Shown piece after piece: positions 22,789 to 34,600 of a stretch of 64,000 bases of DNA (its first letter is position 1; each line of letters starts with the position of its first letter). Under the pieces are notes generated by a model. The model saw only the letters and a program-made list of their open reading frames with translations. It had not been told where the DNA came from and made no database searches. Location of the stretch: positions 4,526,001-4,590,000 of the forward strand of contig CM121341.1 of the NCBI GenBank assembly GCA_051530055.1, in the 5' to 3' direction. This DNA comes from Neoechinorhynchus agilis. Its lineage: Eukaryota; Acanthocephala. The translations under genes were made by a program, and so were the position numbers.

Positions 22789-23371
22789 AAGGGGTTCCAT
22801 TCTGTGTTACTTAATAAAAAAATGCGATGGTTGTAAACGAATTGTTAGAAGTCCACAAGGCCCTAGCAGTCGATTCAAACGCATTTAAATGAACCGTTAT
22901 TGAAATGTGTAAAAGAGCAGTCCGAATTCCAAGGTCGATTCGCTTTCGTTGATTTTACAATGAGGTTCACTCAGTAAATGTCGAGATTATCACAACCTTG
23001 GCCATTATCAATCCAGCCTTTTGAAAAGAATTCGTTCGTGCTTAAAAAACCCAAGTTTAAAGATCACTTAAGTTAAACGTACCGAAATTGGAATTCATTT
23101 TTAAAATAGAATGGGAAATCGGAGTAGCAAATGCATTGAAGGAACTCGAGGCTTACAAGTTCGCATTTTTCGCAAGTAATCAGCCTCGATCAGTTGGTTC
23201 GTTCAAACCTCAACTGTACCTTTTAGTACTATTATTTAGCTTAAAAGCGGATTGGTGATTTGAACTGGGTAAGTATAGGGGCCGATATGGTTTCTATTAG
23301 CGATTGAGGCGATAAAATGAAACATATTACCCTCATATCAGACTGTTCTTTTCCGTAGATACTTGAATTCA
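22789..23371. other. IGF2BP 3' flank and WD40 gene upstream region
   Basis: AATAAAAAAA 25 bases after the IGF2BP stop is a likely polyadenylation signal. The rest shows no gene or repeat. Confidence 0.5.
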
Positions 23372-24202
23372 ATGAGATCTTCTTTGAACGACCTCGACAA
23401 CGCCATCGCATACGAGGAGAACCAGATCTGGCGGAGGCACATTCCTCATTACTACAAATCATTTAAAGAAATTCCCATTGAGTCAAGTAGTGAACGGATA
23501 CAATTCATTGATTACATTCGAGATTTCGCCAATAACCCATTGGTTGCTTTGGACATTGGAAGAGAAATCGTTGTTTTCGAAATTAGCCCTCAATTGACAA
23601 TGGAACACAAACGGCACCTTCTGCACTCATCGCTATCCAATTGTTTCCGAATGTTGAACGAGGATTCATTTGTGTTTCTGTCCAATAGCGGACTAGAGAT
23701 CTGTAAGTTCAACAGCAAAAGTCGACAATTGTTGTGTTTTACTAGCGGTCATGCATTAGATACCGCTGAGCAAAAGATTGTGTCCGGACATGACGATGGA
23801 TCATTAAATCTTTGGTTAGATGGATGCAAATGTTCGTCTAGTTGGAAAAATTTAAGTCCTTTGCGATGTGTCCGGTTCTCACCGAACCGGTCAGTTTTCA
23901 GCATGGATGAGGACGGGTACTTGAAGGTTTGGACTCATAACATGGCTTCTCCAGCGTATCAAATCGATCTCGAAGGCCAATCAACATGTCTTTGCTTTCA
24001 TCCGGACAATGAGAATGTTTCGGCGATCGGAAATGTGGAAGGGTACGTGAATGTATACGATAATCGGAACTTTAAATCGTCTGTATATGTGATCGACAAC
24101 AAGAAACCATTATTAAACGTACAATTCGTTCCTTTAGACCAGTGTTTCTTAACCACATTCCTTTTTTCTTTGCAAATTTGTAGAATATTTTATTATGATT
24201 AA
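23372..24202 (+). CDS. WD40-repeat protein, short, family uncertain
   Basis: A single open frame of ~276 aa from the first Met. Repeat-like blades are visible: KIVSGHDDGSLNLWLDG, then LRCVRFSPNRSVFSMDEDGYLKVWTH, then STCLCFHPDNENVSAIG, then EGYVNVYDNR with KPLLNVQF. These suggest at least four to five WD40 blades. The spacing of the last blades recalls MEP50/WDR77 (methylosome subunit), but the match is weak and I do not assign it. The frame ends in an unblade-like tail (CFLTTFLFSLQICRIFYYD), about 60 bases before a retroelement scrap at 24265. The natural 3' end may therefore be lost, or further exons may be unrecognised. TTCCGTAG lies just upstream of the start. Confidence 0.6.
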   Translation: MRSSLNDLDNAIAYEENQIWRRHIPHYYKSFKEIPIESSSERIQFIDYIRDFANNPLVALDIGREIVVFEISPQLTMEHKRHLLHSSLSNCFRMLNEDSFVFLSNSGLEICKFNSKSRQLLCFTSGHALDTAEQKIVSGHDDGSLNLWLDGCKCSSSWKNLSPLRCVRFSPNRSVFSMDEDGYLKVWTHNMASPAYQIDLEGQSTCLCFHPDNENVSAIGNVEGYVNVYDNRNFKSSVYVIDNKKPLLNVQFVPLDQCFLTTFLFSLQICRIFYYD

Positions 24203-24264
24203 CAAAAAGTGTAAAGGAGAGACTAAAATTATTGTCGGTTTGTAAAGGACGTCATTCCTAAGGA

Positions 24265-24420
24265 ATTTAATCGATTTGTTGTCTTCAAATGTTATGTTTG
24301 TTCAGCAGTTTCCTTGATCGCTGCGCTGATTGGCTGCAACAGGAAGCTGCTGGATCGCATATCGCCGGTGGCATGTTTTAGCATCTTTCCCAGTCGTGAG
24401 AGGAAATAATCGGAGTGTAA
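24265..24420 (+). mobile_element. Dispersed repeat fragment shared with 28.8 kb
   Basis: The blocks TTTGTTGTCTTCAAATGTTA ... GTTTGTTCAGCAG and ATCGCCGGTGGCATGTTTTA ... CCCAGTCGTGAGAGGAAATA recur at 28818-28921. The copy here has ~35 extra bases between the two blocks. At 28.8 kb the block directly follows a retroelement C-terminal fragment, so it is probably that element's 3' flank. Confidence 0.75.
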
Positions 24421-25399
24421 AACAATATTTTTTATTTATTGATAATGATCGATTTCAACTTGGTTTTATTTCGTGAATCGGCGGAATCAACGAAACGCGT
24501 TGGGTCCTAAACTCGGGCAACCCGCTAGAACTACTGCTAATGGAAGAGGAATGTTGGGCGTATTTAAGAATTATTAGTCGACAAATGTTTTTTATTAGTC
24601 AGTCTGGTTCTTTTTGAAATTTTAGACGAGATCAACAACAAACAATTTCTTCGAAGAAAACCATAGGATCAGAGAGGAAATGGGATTGACAAGTAGGGCT
24701 CCTTTTTTTGTCTTACAATTGCCAGCTAAACCTTCGCTACCATTGTTTAGTTTTCTCAGAGCTCTAAGAAAGGTACCAATGAAGTCTTTACAATGCTCTA
24801 ATGGACGAACTCTTTTGAAAAAAAACTAAACCGGACACTGTCCAGCAAATCCAGATCGATTTGAGCACCATATTTGATAGTAATCAATCCCATTTGAAAT
24901 AGAATTGTAAAATTTTAAGAGGGATGAAAGTCGGTGGCCAACAGCGAACATAAGAGTTGTATCGATTTTAATTGTTCGAATTTCAAATATGTCCATTGTT
25001 TTGAAAACATATTAACTTTATTCTTAGTTTTAGCATATAAGTTTCTTTTCGAAGCATCTCCCGCGTTCCCGGTTAAGAACCGTTGCTGTAAACACCAGTC
25101 ATCTCATGGCGACTACAGAATCAAGAATGATTATCTATGACCTTATGATTGATACGACGAATCCAGTGTTTATCCATCCGGTTGTACTGGACAAAATACT
25201 GGATGGCTTCGTTTTGAAGACAAACGTTTTTGTGGCTTTGATCAACACCAATAAGATTCAGTTGTTCAGACCGAATTCTATATGAGAAACAAGTGTTTTT
25301 CATTTTCGACCGAATCGAAACTTCCTCTATGAACATCCACAAAATCATGGCGGCATTATCAATAGTCCGATTTCATCAGTGCACAGAATTTAATCATAA
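24421..25399. other. No recognisable gene
   Basis: About 1 kb of AT-rich sequence between the WD40 gene and a satellite. Open stretches under 76 codons show no motif. Confidence 0.5.
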
Positions 25400-26430
25400 A
25401 CTAGTGAACTAATTTTCCAGATAAAATATTTCAATAAACAACATCATTTATTTAACGGCTTTTCCGTCTCTCTTTGAATAAGAACTTCTCAATCCTTTAT
25501 TCAAAGTTTTTTTGTATTCTAGACTTATTGGTAAATATTTTTAATCGATAAAGAATGCTTAATTCGCGATCTTGCTAAAGGAGTTAATAAACAAGTGAAC
25601 TAATTTTCCAGATAAAATATTTCAATAAATAACATCATTTATTTAACGGCTTTTCCGTCTCTCTTTGAATAAGAACTTCTCAATCCTTTATTCAACGTTT
25701 TTTTGTATTCTAGACTTATTGGTAAATATTTTTAATCGATAAAGAATGCTTAATTCGCGATCTTGCTAAAGGAGTTAATAAACAAGTGAACTAATTTTCC
25801 AGATAAAATATTTCAATAAATAACATCATTTATTTAACGGCTTTTCCGTCTCTCCTTGAATAAGAACTTCTCAATCCTTTATTCAACGTTTTTTTTGTAT
25901 TCTAGACTTATTGGTAAATATTTTTAATCGATAAAGAATGCTTAATTCGCGATCTTGCTAAAGGAGTTAATAAACAAGTGAACTAATTTTCCAGATAAAA
26001 TATTTCAATAAATAACATCATTTATTTAACGGCTTTTCCGTCTCTCTCTTGAATAAGAACTTCTCAATCCATTCAAAGTTTTTTGTATTCTAGACTTATT
26101 GGTAAATATTTTTAATCGATAAAGAATGCTTAATTCGCGATCTTGCTAAAGGAGTTAATAAACTTTTCCAGATAAAATATTTCAATAAATAACATCATTT
26201 ATTTAACGGCTTTTTCGTCTCTCTTGAATAAGAACTTCTCAATCCTTTATTCAAGTTTTTTTTGTATTCTAGACTTATTGGTAAATATTTTTAATCGATA
26301 AAGAATGCTTAATTCGCGATCTTGCTAAAGGAGTTAATAAACAAGTGAACAAATTTTCCAGATAAAATATTTCAATAAACAATATCATTTATTTAACGGC
26401 TTTTCTGTTTCTCTTTGAATAAGAACTTCA
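25400..26430. repeat. Tandem array, ~5.3 units of ~190 bases
   Basis: The word CCAGATAAAATATTTCAATA recurs at about 25418, 25607, 25799, 25991, 26167 and 26358. Units are >95% alike except for small indels in T-runs and a 12-base deletion near 26162. The array ends ~70 bases before the TIM50 stop codon, so it is probably in or next to the TIM50 3' UTR. Confidence 0.95.
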
Positions 26431-26502
26431 TCGTATTTTCAGATCGCTCTTGTCGGGTTTAGCCTGCATCTATTTTTATTTATTAAGGACGCGTATTAAC
26501 AT

Positions 26503-28232
26503 TTAAAAAACCTTTTCTAAAAGTTGCTGTTGCTTCTGGACGAAAGCTTCAACCGGATTAAGTTCCTTATTGTAGTGATCCAGCACGTCTCTTATATCAT
26601 TCACGTTACTGTTAGCGAGCACTAAACCCAAAAATTAGTTTCAGTAGTGAAATAAATGGATTTACTTTCGAGAAAATCGGCTAAATTGACTAGGAATCTA
26701 TCATCATCGTTTCCGTTCCATTTCGGAATCCGGTGAATACCGTTTCGTGGCTGCAATTGGTAAGCCTTTTCGTCCCAATCGACAATGATGACTTTGCTCA
26801 ACTCTCGATTAAGACACGACAAATCCTATTCAGTTCTTGTTAATAGTTAATCAAAAGAATAAATACTTTAATGTGAGTTCCATTCCTGTACCTCGTGTTC
26901 TCTCTAAAAAGAGCAGCGAACAGTTTGTTCCCTTCCGCATCGATTCCATGAAGAATGGGTGCGGCTGTCTTTTCATACGGTTCAGTAGATTTCAATGGAC
27001 CTCAAAATAGAACTCACAATCGATGAATCGGACGTGTAGATGACGAGCTCGAAAACTGGATAACCAACTTTGGAAATAAAATATTCAAGGCCAGGTCTTT
27101 TCTTATATCGCCATCCATTTTTGTACTACACAAAATAAAATGATTTTCATCAAATGAACGAAAACGAATCACCACGCAAAATTCACAAATGAACGAGAAA
27201 CTTTGGAAGATAAATTCGTCAAGAAATAACAGCCAAGAGTAAAAGTTATCGATTATTTTAGATCAATATTTCCGAAATAAGATTATGGCATCTTCACTGA
27301 GAGTACTCAAATTTTTTGAATAAATCCCCACGCAAAAGCAGATAAATTCGCCAAGAAATAACAGCCAAGAGTAAAAGTTATCGATTATTTTAGATCAATA
27401 TTTCCGAAATAAGATTATGGCATCTTCACTGAGATTACTCAAATTTTTTGAATAAATCCCTACGCAAAAGCAGATAAATTCGCCAAGAAATAACAGCCAA
27501 GAGTAAAGTTACGGACCATAATGAGTGGGATTTGAGGATTCCTAATTTTTTAGTTTGACTTACCGACCATTCCGGATGGACAAGAACGCCGCTGTGTTCC
27601 ACAACGAGAGTGTACGGTGGCTGATAGAGTGGATAATTGACAGGATCAGGTAAAAGTTTATCGCTGGTTGGATCCTTGATCATCTAAAAGAATTTAATAT
27701 ATTTTGGCACTTGAAACGCACGGGAAAAAACCTGATATTTTTCTTTTAGTTTGTTCACTGTTCGTATCAATCTTGCAATTCCGAATGGATCTTAACTTTC
27801 TCTTTCTTTTTTTAAATAAAACTCGGAAATACGTACATCTCTCACTAATTTCATCTTTTATCTTAAAAATACAGCGATTTCTTTACTATATCATAAATTT
27901 CTCATACCTCTTGGCCGAAATCATCCTTGTCCGGACTTCCTAAAATCGAAACAAAATAGAGAAAAAGAAGGAGAGTTCGAACCCCATTCAACGAGGGCGT
28001 AAGTGAATGCACCAACGATCCACGTCCCGATCATCAATCCGCTCAATTTTACCATACGAGCATCTCGTTCAGCTTTTCGCCTTTTCTCCACTTCTTCGTC
28101 CAATTGAGCAGGAGGAGGAGGATGCGATGGTGTTGATAGAAAACGAACCACTGAAAATGGTGTAATGCTCAACCGTTTAAATGGAATCAATCGACATCGT
28201 ACAAATTGGTAACCAATACATCGAGTCAGCAT
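26503..28232 (-). CDS. TIMM50: TIM50, receptor subunit of the TIM23 mitochondrial import complex
   Basis: Inner-membrane receptor that hands presequence-bearing proteins from TOM to the TIM23 channel. Seven exons join in phase: 28232-~27975, 27940-27908, 27683-27564, 27125-27018, 26968-26867, 26825-26666, 26621-26503. The N-terminus is Arg-rich ([15 protein letters not shown]), as in a matrix-targeting presequence. One membrane span follows ([20 protein letters not shown]), then the FCP1-like phosphatase-fold domain: [49 protein letters not shown] and KWNGNDDDR. The usual DxDxT phosphatase motif is absent, as in other TIM50s. The C-terminal part ends [14 protein letters not shown] plus a short tail. 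Acceptor-like TTTCAG precedes the ATG by 6 bases. The 438-base intron holds a tandem duplication. Confidence 0.95.
27205..27510. repeat. ~131-base tandem duplication in a TIM50 intron
   Basis: Copies begin near 27210, 27341 and 27472 with CAAGAAATAACAGCCAAGAG. The third is cut short. The array lies inside the intron 27563-27126 and accounts for its unusual length. Confidence 0.92.
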
Positions 28233-28539
28233 ATTTATCTGAAATATCCAAAGATTAAATCCAAATTTTATCAATATCATCGATAGAGAAAATCCTTCGG
28301 TCTTGAAGATTTAGGACATCTTTTCCTCGGTTTTTCTTAGTTTTCCTTCTTGGCATGAAGCCATGCTCATCGGGGCTATTTCTGATCGTTGAATCGAATA
28401 GTAGAAATTGCCCATAGGTTCTTTCGTTTTTTGAAACTTTTAAGTATGAATGATTCGGGCGGCCGTCCTGGTTATATTTCTCAAATAGGACTCTGCTCAG
28501 GCTTTTTTGCCTATTGTTCTAAAGGCAAAATCAATGCGG

Positions 28540-29200
28540 AGCAGCAACTGCCGCTGAGGAACGCAAAAAGGCCAAATACAAGTCGAAATCATTATTTTGT
28601 TCCCTTTGGCGTCGAGACACTCGGGTCGTTCCATACCGCGGCGCAGGAACTGGTCAATCAATTGTCTAAGAGACTGAGACGAATCACTGGCGATCCGAGA
28701 TCAGGAGCAATCCTCCTACAAAACGTAAGTCTGCCCCTGCAACGGAAGGGAACGCTGCATCCGTCCTCTCGACCGATACACCAGGACGGCTGTGGTGTGA
28801 ATGATTTTGCTGTCTAATAATTTGTTGTCTTCAAATGTTATGTTTGTTCGGCAGCTTCCTTGATGGCCGCATATCGCCGGTGGCATGTTTTAGCATCCCT
28901 CCCAGTCGGGAGAGGAAATAATAGCCTTCTTTTCCGAGGCATCCCAAGATCTGAGGAATTATCAAGGATAAATTTGAAAAGTTAAATTACGATTCTCTTA
29001 AAATCCGACTCGGCGAGGTTTCCAGATCATAAATAGAAACAATCGGTTCATTTGCATCAAAGTGAAGGAAGCATTACTTGTGTTTTTGCCGTCCTTCTTA
29101 GATGGATCGCTCTTTTAAAAACCAAAGACGAGCTGGACTTTAATGTGGGGGAACGCTGCATCCTTCCATTCGACGGCTACACCAGGACGGCACAATGTTG
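28540..29200 (+). mobile_element. Scattered retroelement remnants
   Basis: 28560-28790 translates in pieces to NHYFVPFGVETLGSF, KRLRRITGDPRSGAILLQ and LPLQR, the same C-terminal region as the 10.6 kb array. 28818-28921 repeats the 24.3 kb fragment. 28967-29028 is a 62-base perfect match to the inverse of 46379-46440, at the 5' end of the LINE there. 29150-29195 repeats a block from 28745-28790 (GAACGCTGCATCC ... ACACCAGGACGGC). This looks like a graveyard of one or two non-LTR families, not a gene. Confidence 0.7.
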
Positions 29201-29445
29201 TAGTGATTTGGCGCTGCTGAACTTTGAGTAACTCGCTCCCTCCATCGCTACTTTGTTACCATTCTGTCCATGCAATCAGAATTGGCCATCGATTTGGGTT
29301 GCCCAAAGTGAAGAATCGGGGCTTGATCCAACGACCACACTGAACGGCATCAGGATTTGTTGACTTTAACTACTTCCCGATGTATCCGAGCTGTCGCCGA
29401 TTTATGAGCAGTCGAAAGTGCTTCTTCGTTAAACAATGCGAAAAA

Positions 29446-31332
29446 TCAGTATTCTCTTGAGGGCTTTCTAATGCAGCAACAATATCTCGCAATATCTCCC
29501 ACGACATCAAAGAACTTTGCAACGCGTCCAAATAAACCAGAATTATTGGATTGTTCTTCAGAATAATCGTCTATTTCGTCCGAATCCGAAAATGCTGCTT
29601 CGTCCAATGTAAAACCAGCGTGGATATCATTCTCTTTGTTATCAGTCACTTCATTTTGATTTTCGGTTACATTTGTCAATTCCGGCTCTCGATACTTTGT
29701 AAGTGCACTTCCCGACCGAAGATTGTTTGTATGTCTTTTAGAAAGTTTTTCGCAATTTAATAAAGTAAGAGAAGGACTCCCCGGTTTCCAATAGTCCATA
29801 ATATTTACAATTTCAATCGAACTGGACGTTTTTAGAGTTAACATGTACTCTCGATCGTATTGAAGATCACCAACTTCACAAGCAAACGAATAAACTCCAG
29901 GATCCAATTCAACGAACAAGGACACGTAAATGAGATTTGTAAAAGGTCCGCTTGAACCGATAACTTTAGAATCCATAACATCATTGAATGGAATCAATTT
30001 TAGTGATTTTTCAGATGGAAGACGATTTCGATATAGATCAAGACGAATAAAATTTCGTACATTTGGAATAGACATCAAACTACTTCGGTGTCGTCCGTAA
30101 AGTTGAGTTAAAACTGCATGAACGGCTACTTGTTTTCCACTTGAGAGTTTAAACATGAGTCTTGGCGTAAGATCTTCTGAAACATAAGTCTCTCCATTGA
30201 TCTTTAAGTCTTTAACCCATGTTCCATAAAACTGAGAAACGATCCAATTGTCGTGGCTTATGTCTTGAAAATTCAAATTTGCTGTATAACCTGACGGAGA
30301 TTGATGCCACAATTCAATGGCGTCAAACTGTTCAATAAAATTCTTCATAGGCATCCATACCGTACTCGTTCCGCAATGATCTGCGAATTTTAGCCTTGCT
30401 CGTTGCTCCGAATTAAGAGTATGCCAAATCGGATCAGACCAACTAAATCGATCGTTCCACACATACAATTGAACGTTCCAAGGATTTCGTGTAAGTATTA
30501 TGTACTCGGAGTTTAGTAATTCAATTCCTAAAATAGTATACGAATGGTTATTCACGAGTCTATTTTGTCGAATGTCTTGATCAACTCCACTGGTCGAGGC
30601 GGTGACCATACCACCTAATTTAAAAGTTTTAATCAAATGATAACAAATGAAATTCTCCATCTCAGGTGTTCCGGCAAATTTGATTCGTTCAGTCACTCCT
30701 GAAGCGATGTCATTAAAGGCTTCATGCTCGTGTCCGAGATGAATTCCACAATACGAACCATACAATTTTGCGTAAGCTTTCTCAAACAAAGCTGCCCAGA
30801 AATCGCTCTTTTTGTACGCATTGTGAACTCCAAGAGGTCTCAAAGGTTCATCTACCAATGCAGTGTTCTTAATGAATGGTAATCGGTCGTCTACGACAAC
30901 CTCGACTTCATGATTCTGTTGGTAGAAACGGAACCGGAATATTCCGCAGTATGCAGATCCAGAAAAAGATTGGTTAGGAGGTGTTGTATGGCGGAGAATT
31001 TGGGGTTTGTCCATTACGGCCACAAGAACGGTTACAAACCAACAATTGTATATCTGTGTGCTCTGAGTCAGTCCAAAAGGAGATTTCTCCACCAAAAACA
31101 CTGGATTTTCGCATACCTCTGAAGGCCGGCGCCATATAATCTTTTCAGTATACTTAAGTTGAAGACATTGACCCGCAAGAGTCATTTCTGGAAGGAAAAA
31201 CTCATCTTTAAAGAGATGCTTTTTCCGAACACATTCCTTGACCAATTCGTGATAGTCTTGGTTCTTGAAATGTATAATACCATCATCTTTTACTTGACAT
31301 GGTGATAATATTATTTGACGATTGCTATTCAT
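29446..31332 (-). CDS. Calpain-like cysteine protease, single exon, 628 aa
   Basis: A calcium-regulated or atypical cytoplasmic cysteine protease. The CysPc domain spans ~75-345. The catalytic triad is complete: C97 (IYNCWFVTV), H263 (NNHSYTILG) and N283 (LTRNPWN). Other signatures are GIFRFRFYQ, VEVVVDDRLPF and FWAALFEKAYAKLYGSY. A C2-like domain III follows (~355-500, LNFQDISHDNWIV to YMLTLKTSSSIE). The tail is acidic (TLDEAAFSDSDEIDD) and then cysteine-rich (ARYCCCIRK), which suggests lipidation. No penta-EF-hand domain is present, so it is of the atypical class. The residue six before the catalytic Cys, normally the oxyanion-hole Gln, reads Ser91; Gln90 and Gln93 flank it. It lies 281 bases downstream of TMEM87 on the same strand. 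A Met-initiated single exon is unusual among the intron-rich neighbours. Confidence 0.9.
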   Translation of the reverse strand: MNSNRQIILSPCQVKDDGIIHFKNQDYHELVKECVRKKHLFKDEFFLPEMTLAGQCLQLKYTEKIIWRRPSEVCENPVFLVEKSPFGLTQSTQIYNCWFVTVLVAVMDKPQILRHTTPPNQSFSGSAYCGIFRFRFYQQNHEVEVVVDDRLPFIKNTALVDEPLRPLGVHNAYKKSDFWAALFEKAYAKLYGSYCGIHLGHEHEAFNDIASGVTERIKFAGTPEMENFICYHLIKTFKLGGMVTASTSGVDQDIRQNRLVNNHSYTILGIELLNSEYIILTRNPWNVQLYVWNDRFSWSDPIWHTLNSEQRARLKFADHCGTSTVWMPMKNFIEQFDAIELWHQSPSGYTANLNFQDISHDNWIVSQFYGTWVKDLKINGETYVSEDLTPRLMFKLSSGKQVAVHAVLTQLYGRHRSSLMSIPNVRNFIRLDLYRNRLPSEKSLKLIPFNDVMDSKVIGSSGPFTNLIYVSLFVELDPGVYSFACEVGDLQYDREYMLTLKTSSSIEIVNIMDYWKPGSPSLTLLNCEKLSKRHTNNLRSGSALTKYREPELTNVTENQNEVTDNKENDIHAGFTLDEAAFSDSDEIDDYSEEQSNNSGLFGRVAKFFDVVGDIARYCCCIRKPSREY

Positions 31333-31612
31333 TGATATGACACCATAAAGTTCATATTAATCTCGATTGAACGTTGAATCCATGGAAACGATACCGATAG
31401 AAAAATTTTTTAGTTTTCATCGTTTCTCGCGCACAAACAGTGATACAATTTAAAGATTTCTGTTTAGATTTATCGATAATGAAACGACTAACGCATTCGT
31501 GCGAACGAAAAGACTCAACTCATTTTACTCATCTCACCGAGCAATTTATCCGCCTTGTCGTCGAAATCCATTTTATCCAGAATTCTAATTAAAAAAAACT
31601 TCAAATTTGTAT

Positions 31613-34600
31613 CTATTCGGTGTTTACGTACAATTCAGTTGTTGTAGGTGGAATTTCCTTTGGATCCAATGGAACATTTTTGGACACTGGCTGCATAACA
31701 AAACAATAAATCAATGTGATTTGGTCACACGACATACCATAGACTCGTCGCGTTGCCTCCTTCTCATATTTTCATCTATTAACGAAATGTAGTTTAATTA
31801 TCAATCGCTTCAACTGCCTACCATCTTCATCGATACGGATATCTGTGAGGTCCACTTCATCGCTGCTATCATCATCAACCCTGAGATCGAGTAAAGGAGC
31901 GTAGGCGTATCGTTTGTTATTCGACGAAGGAGTCCATATAACCGCAACGGCAATTAAGATAAACATGAACAAAGCTGACCAAAAGCAAGTTTCGATAAAA
32001 TTTGCGTTGTAGAACTAAAAAACGGTACAGTGAAAAGTTCACAATCATCTACGAACCTGACGACAATCTTTTAAACGTAGTTGGCTAATTGACCACGCCC
32101 AGCAGACGTAACCAATAACCATTGCAAACATTATGGCTACGGATCATGGCTGATTTTTTTTCAAGTGCAGATTAATCGCAAATTTCGGTCGACGATCCAA
32201 ACTGATTTTCCTGAGATCTTCTACCCGAGGGGCCAAATGGCGATTACGCTTAAAGTCGATGCTGATTTTTCTGAGATCTTCTACCCGAGGGACCAAGTGG
32301 TGATTACGCTTAAAATCGATGCTGATTTTTCTCAGATCTTCTACATGAGGGACCAAGTGGTGATTACGCTTAAAATCGATGCTGATTTTCCTGAGATCTT
32401 CTACCAAAGGGGCCAAATGGCGATTACGCTTAAAGTCGATGCTGATTTTTCTGAGATCTTCTACCCGAGGGACCAAGTGGTGATTACGCTAAAATCGATG
32501 CTGATTTTTCTCAGATCTTCTACCCGAGGGACCAAGTGGTGATTACGCTTAAAATCGATGCTGATTTTCCTGAGATCTTCTACCCGAGAGACCAAGTGGT
32601 GATTACGCTTAAAATCGATGCTGATTTTCCTGAGATCTTCTACCCGAGACACCAAGTGGTGATTACGCTTAAAATCGATGCTGATTTTCCTGAGATCTTC
32701 TACCAAAGGGGCCAAATGGCGATTACGCTTAAAATCGATGCTGATTTTCCTGAGATCTTCTACCCGAGAGACCAAGTGGTGATTACGCTAAAATCGATGC
32801 TGATTTTCCTGAGATCTTCTACCAAAGAGACCAAGTGGTGATTACGCTTAAAATCGGTGCTGATTTCTCCGAGATCTTCTACCCGAGGGACCAAGTGGTG
32901 ATTACGTTTAAAATTTCGGTCGTCGATCAAAACTGATTTTTCTGACATCTTCTACCAAAGGGGCCAAGTTGTGATTACGCTTAAAATCGGTGCTGATTTT
33001 CCTGACATCTTCTACCCGAGGGACCAAGTGGCGATTACGCTTAAAATCGATGCTGATTTTCCTGACATCTTCTACCCGAGAGACCAAGTGGTGATTACGC
33101 TTAAAATCGGTGCTGATTTCTCCGAGATCTTCTACCCGAGGGACCAAGTGGTGATTACGCTTAAAATCGATGCTGATTTTCCTGAGATGTTCTACCCGAG
33201 GGACCAAGTGGTGATTACGCTTAAAATCGATGCTGATTTTCCTGACATCTTCTAACCGAGAGACCAAGTGGTGATTACGCTAAAATCGATGCTGATTTTT
33301 CTGAGATCTTCTACCCGAGAGACCAAGTGGTGATTACGCTTAAAATCGGTGCTGATTTCTCCGAGATCTTCTACCCGAGTTATCAAGTGGTGATTACGCT
33401 TAAAATTTCGGTCGTCGATCACGACTGATTTTTCTGAGGTTAAAATTTTCGGCGTAAACCGTTTTAAAATTCATAGTTAAAAAGCAAAGCGTACACCAGA
33501 CTTGATCCATAGCCTTAAAGCATTAGTAAACCGTCTATAAACCTTCAGTTTAACTTCATTCCGTTTAATCCTTAGTCCACGAACCGTGTTAAGAAGATTG
33601 GTGAATATCTAATAACGACGACGAGTTAAAAAATCCTCCACCAACGAAGAAACAGACCCAAATGGTTATAAATGCATCTATGAGTGCTACTGGCATGACG
33701 ACTATGATGATTTCCTTATTTTTGGTATTATTCCATTCAGCCTAAATCGGTATATTCCTCACAAGACGAAGTATTATCTAAGAGAACAACATACACTTGA
33801 TACCACATAAAAGGAATCAATGAGAGTCGCTGCAAAATATAAGACTGTTACGATTGCGACTTTTCGATAAATTGGTCCCATTTTCGGTTTCACGATTCCA
33901 AATCCATAACTAAGTAATATTAGGACAGCTCGTGCCAATGCACGGCGGAAGCACGACAGTGTAATACCAATCGATAGTAAGGCATCCACTTAAAGAATTA
34001 AAAGTCGCTATCATAGCAACATATAAACGTTCTAACCTGAGTTAATATTGACGAATTTATTGGCTCGGTCGTATGCAGCTACGAAGAACACAGCCTCTAT
34101 GAACGCCATCAAAATCACATCACCAACAAAAATTTGAATTTTCATAAGTTCGTGCCAGTATCGAATACAAAGAATGAACCATATAAAACCGATGATGGAG
34201 TAAAGAGCGCATGTGAATCCGTAAAGTTTGATGAATGGAAGATCGGCTGCAGTTAAGTATCCGTGGACGCCGCGAAAGGTTACCAACATTGTTCCGATTG
34301 AGTTTGTTCCACCTCCATTTAAGCGAAATGATATCATATACGAACCCGTCTTCCATGCTCGTAGTAGGCCTTTTTGATCGGAATAGTTCGATAAATGGGA
34401 AAATTCCTTTTGTTTGGTTAGTGCGGATTACATTGGAGTTTAGTCTTACCAATCGATTGTCGTCAATAATATCCGAAGAACTCTAGAGTGGGGGGGAAAG
34501 AAGCAAGTTTCATTTAACTGATTTCTAACAGTTCTTATACTTTCTTTTTAGTTTTACCACGCCTTAGAAATCAATATTTCCCCGATCAACATTTCCTCAA

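Noticed and set aside
25400-26430. CRISPR-like array
   Set aside because: There are no unique spacers; units are continuous tandem copies in a eukaryotic genome. The same applies to all other arrays here.
27970-27990. Pol III B box or tRNA on the minus strand (GGTTCGAACTC)
   Set aside because: It spans a TIM50 exon-intron edge, departs from the consensus at the end, and no A box or stem pairs with it.
32144-33267. Long repeat protein (VEDLRKISIDFKRN...) on minus and its mirror on plus
   Set aside because: The 60-base unit is a multiple of three, so both strands stay open by arithmetic. The frames do not join TMEM87 exons and lie inside its intron.
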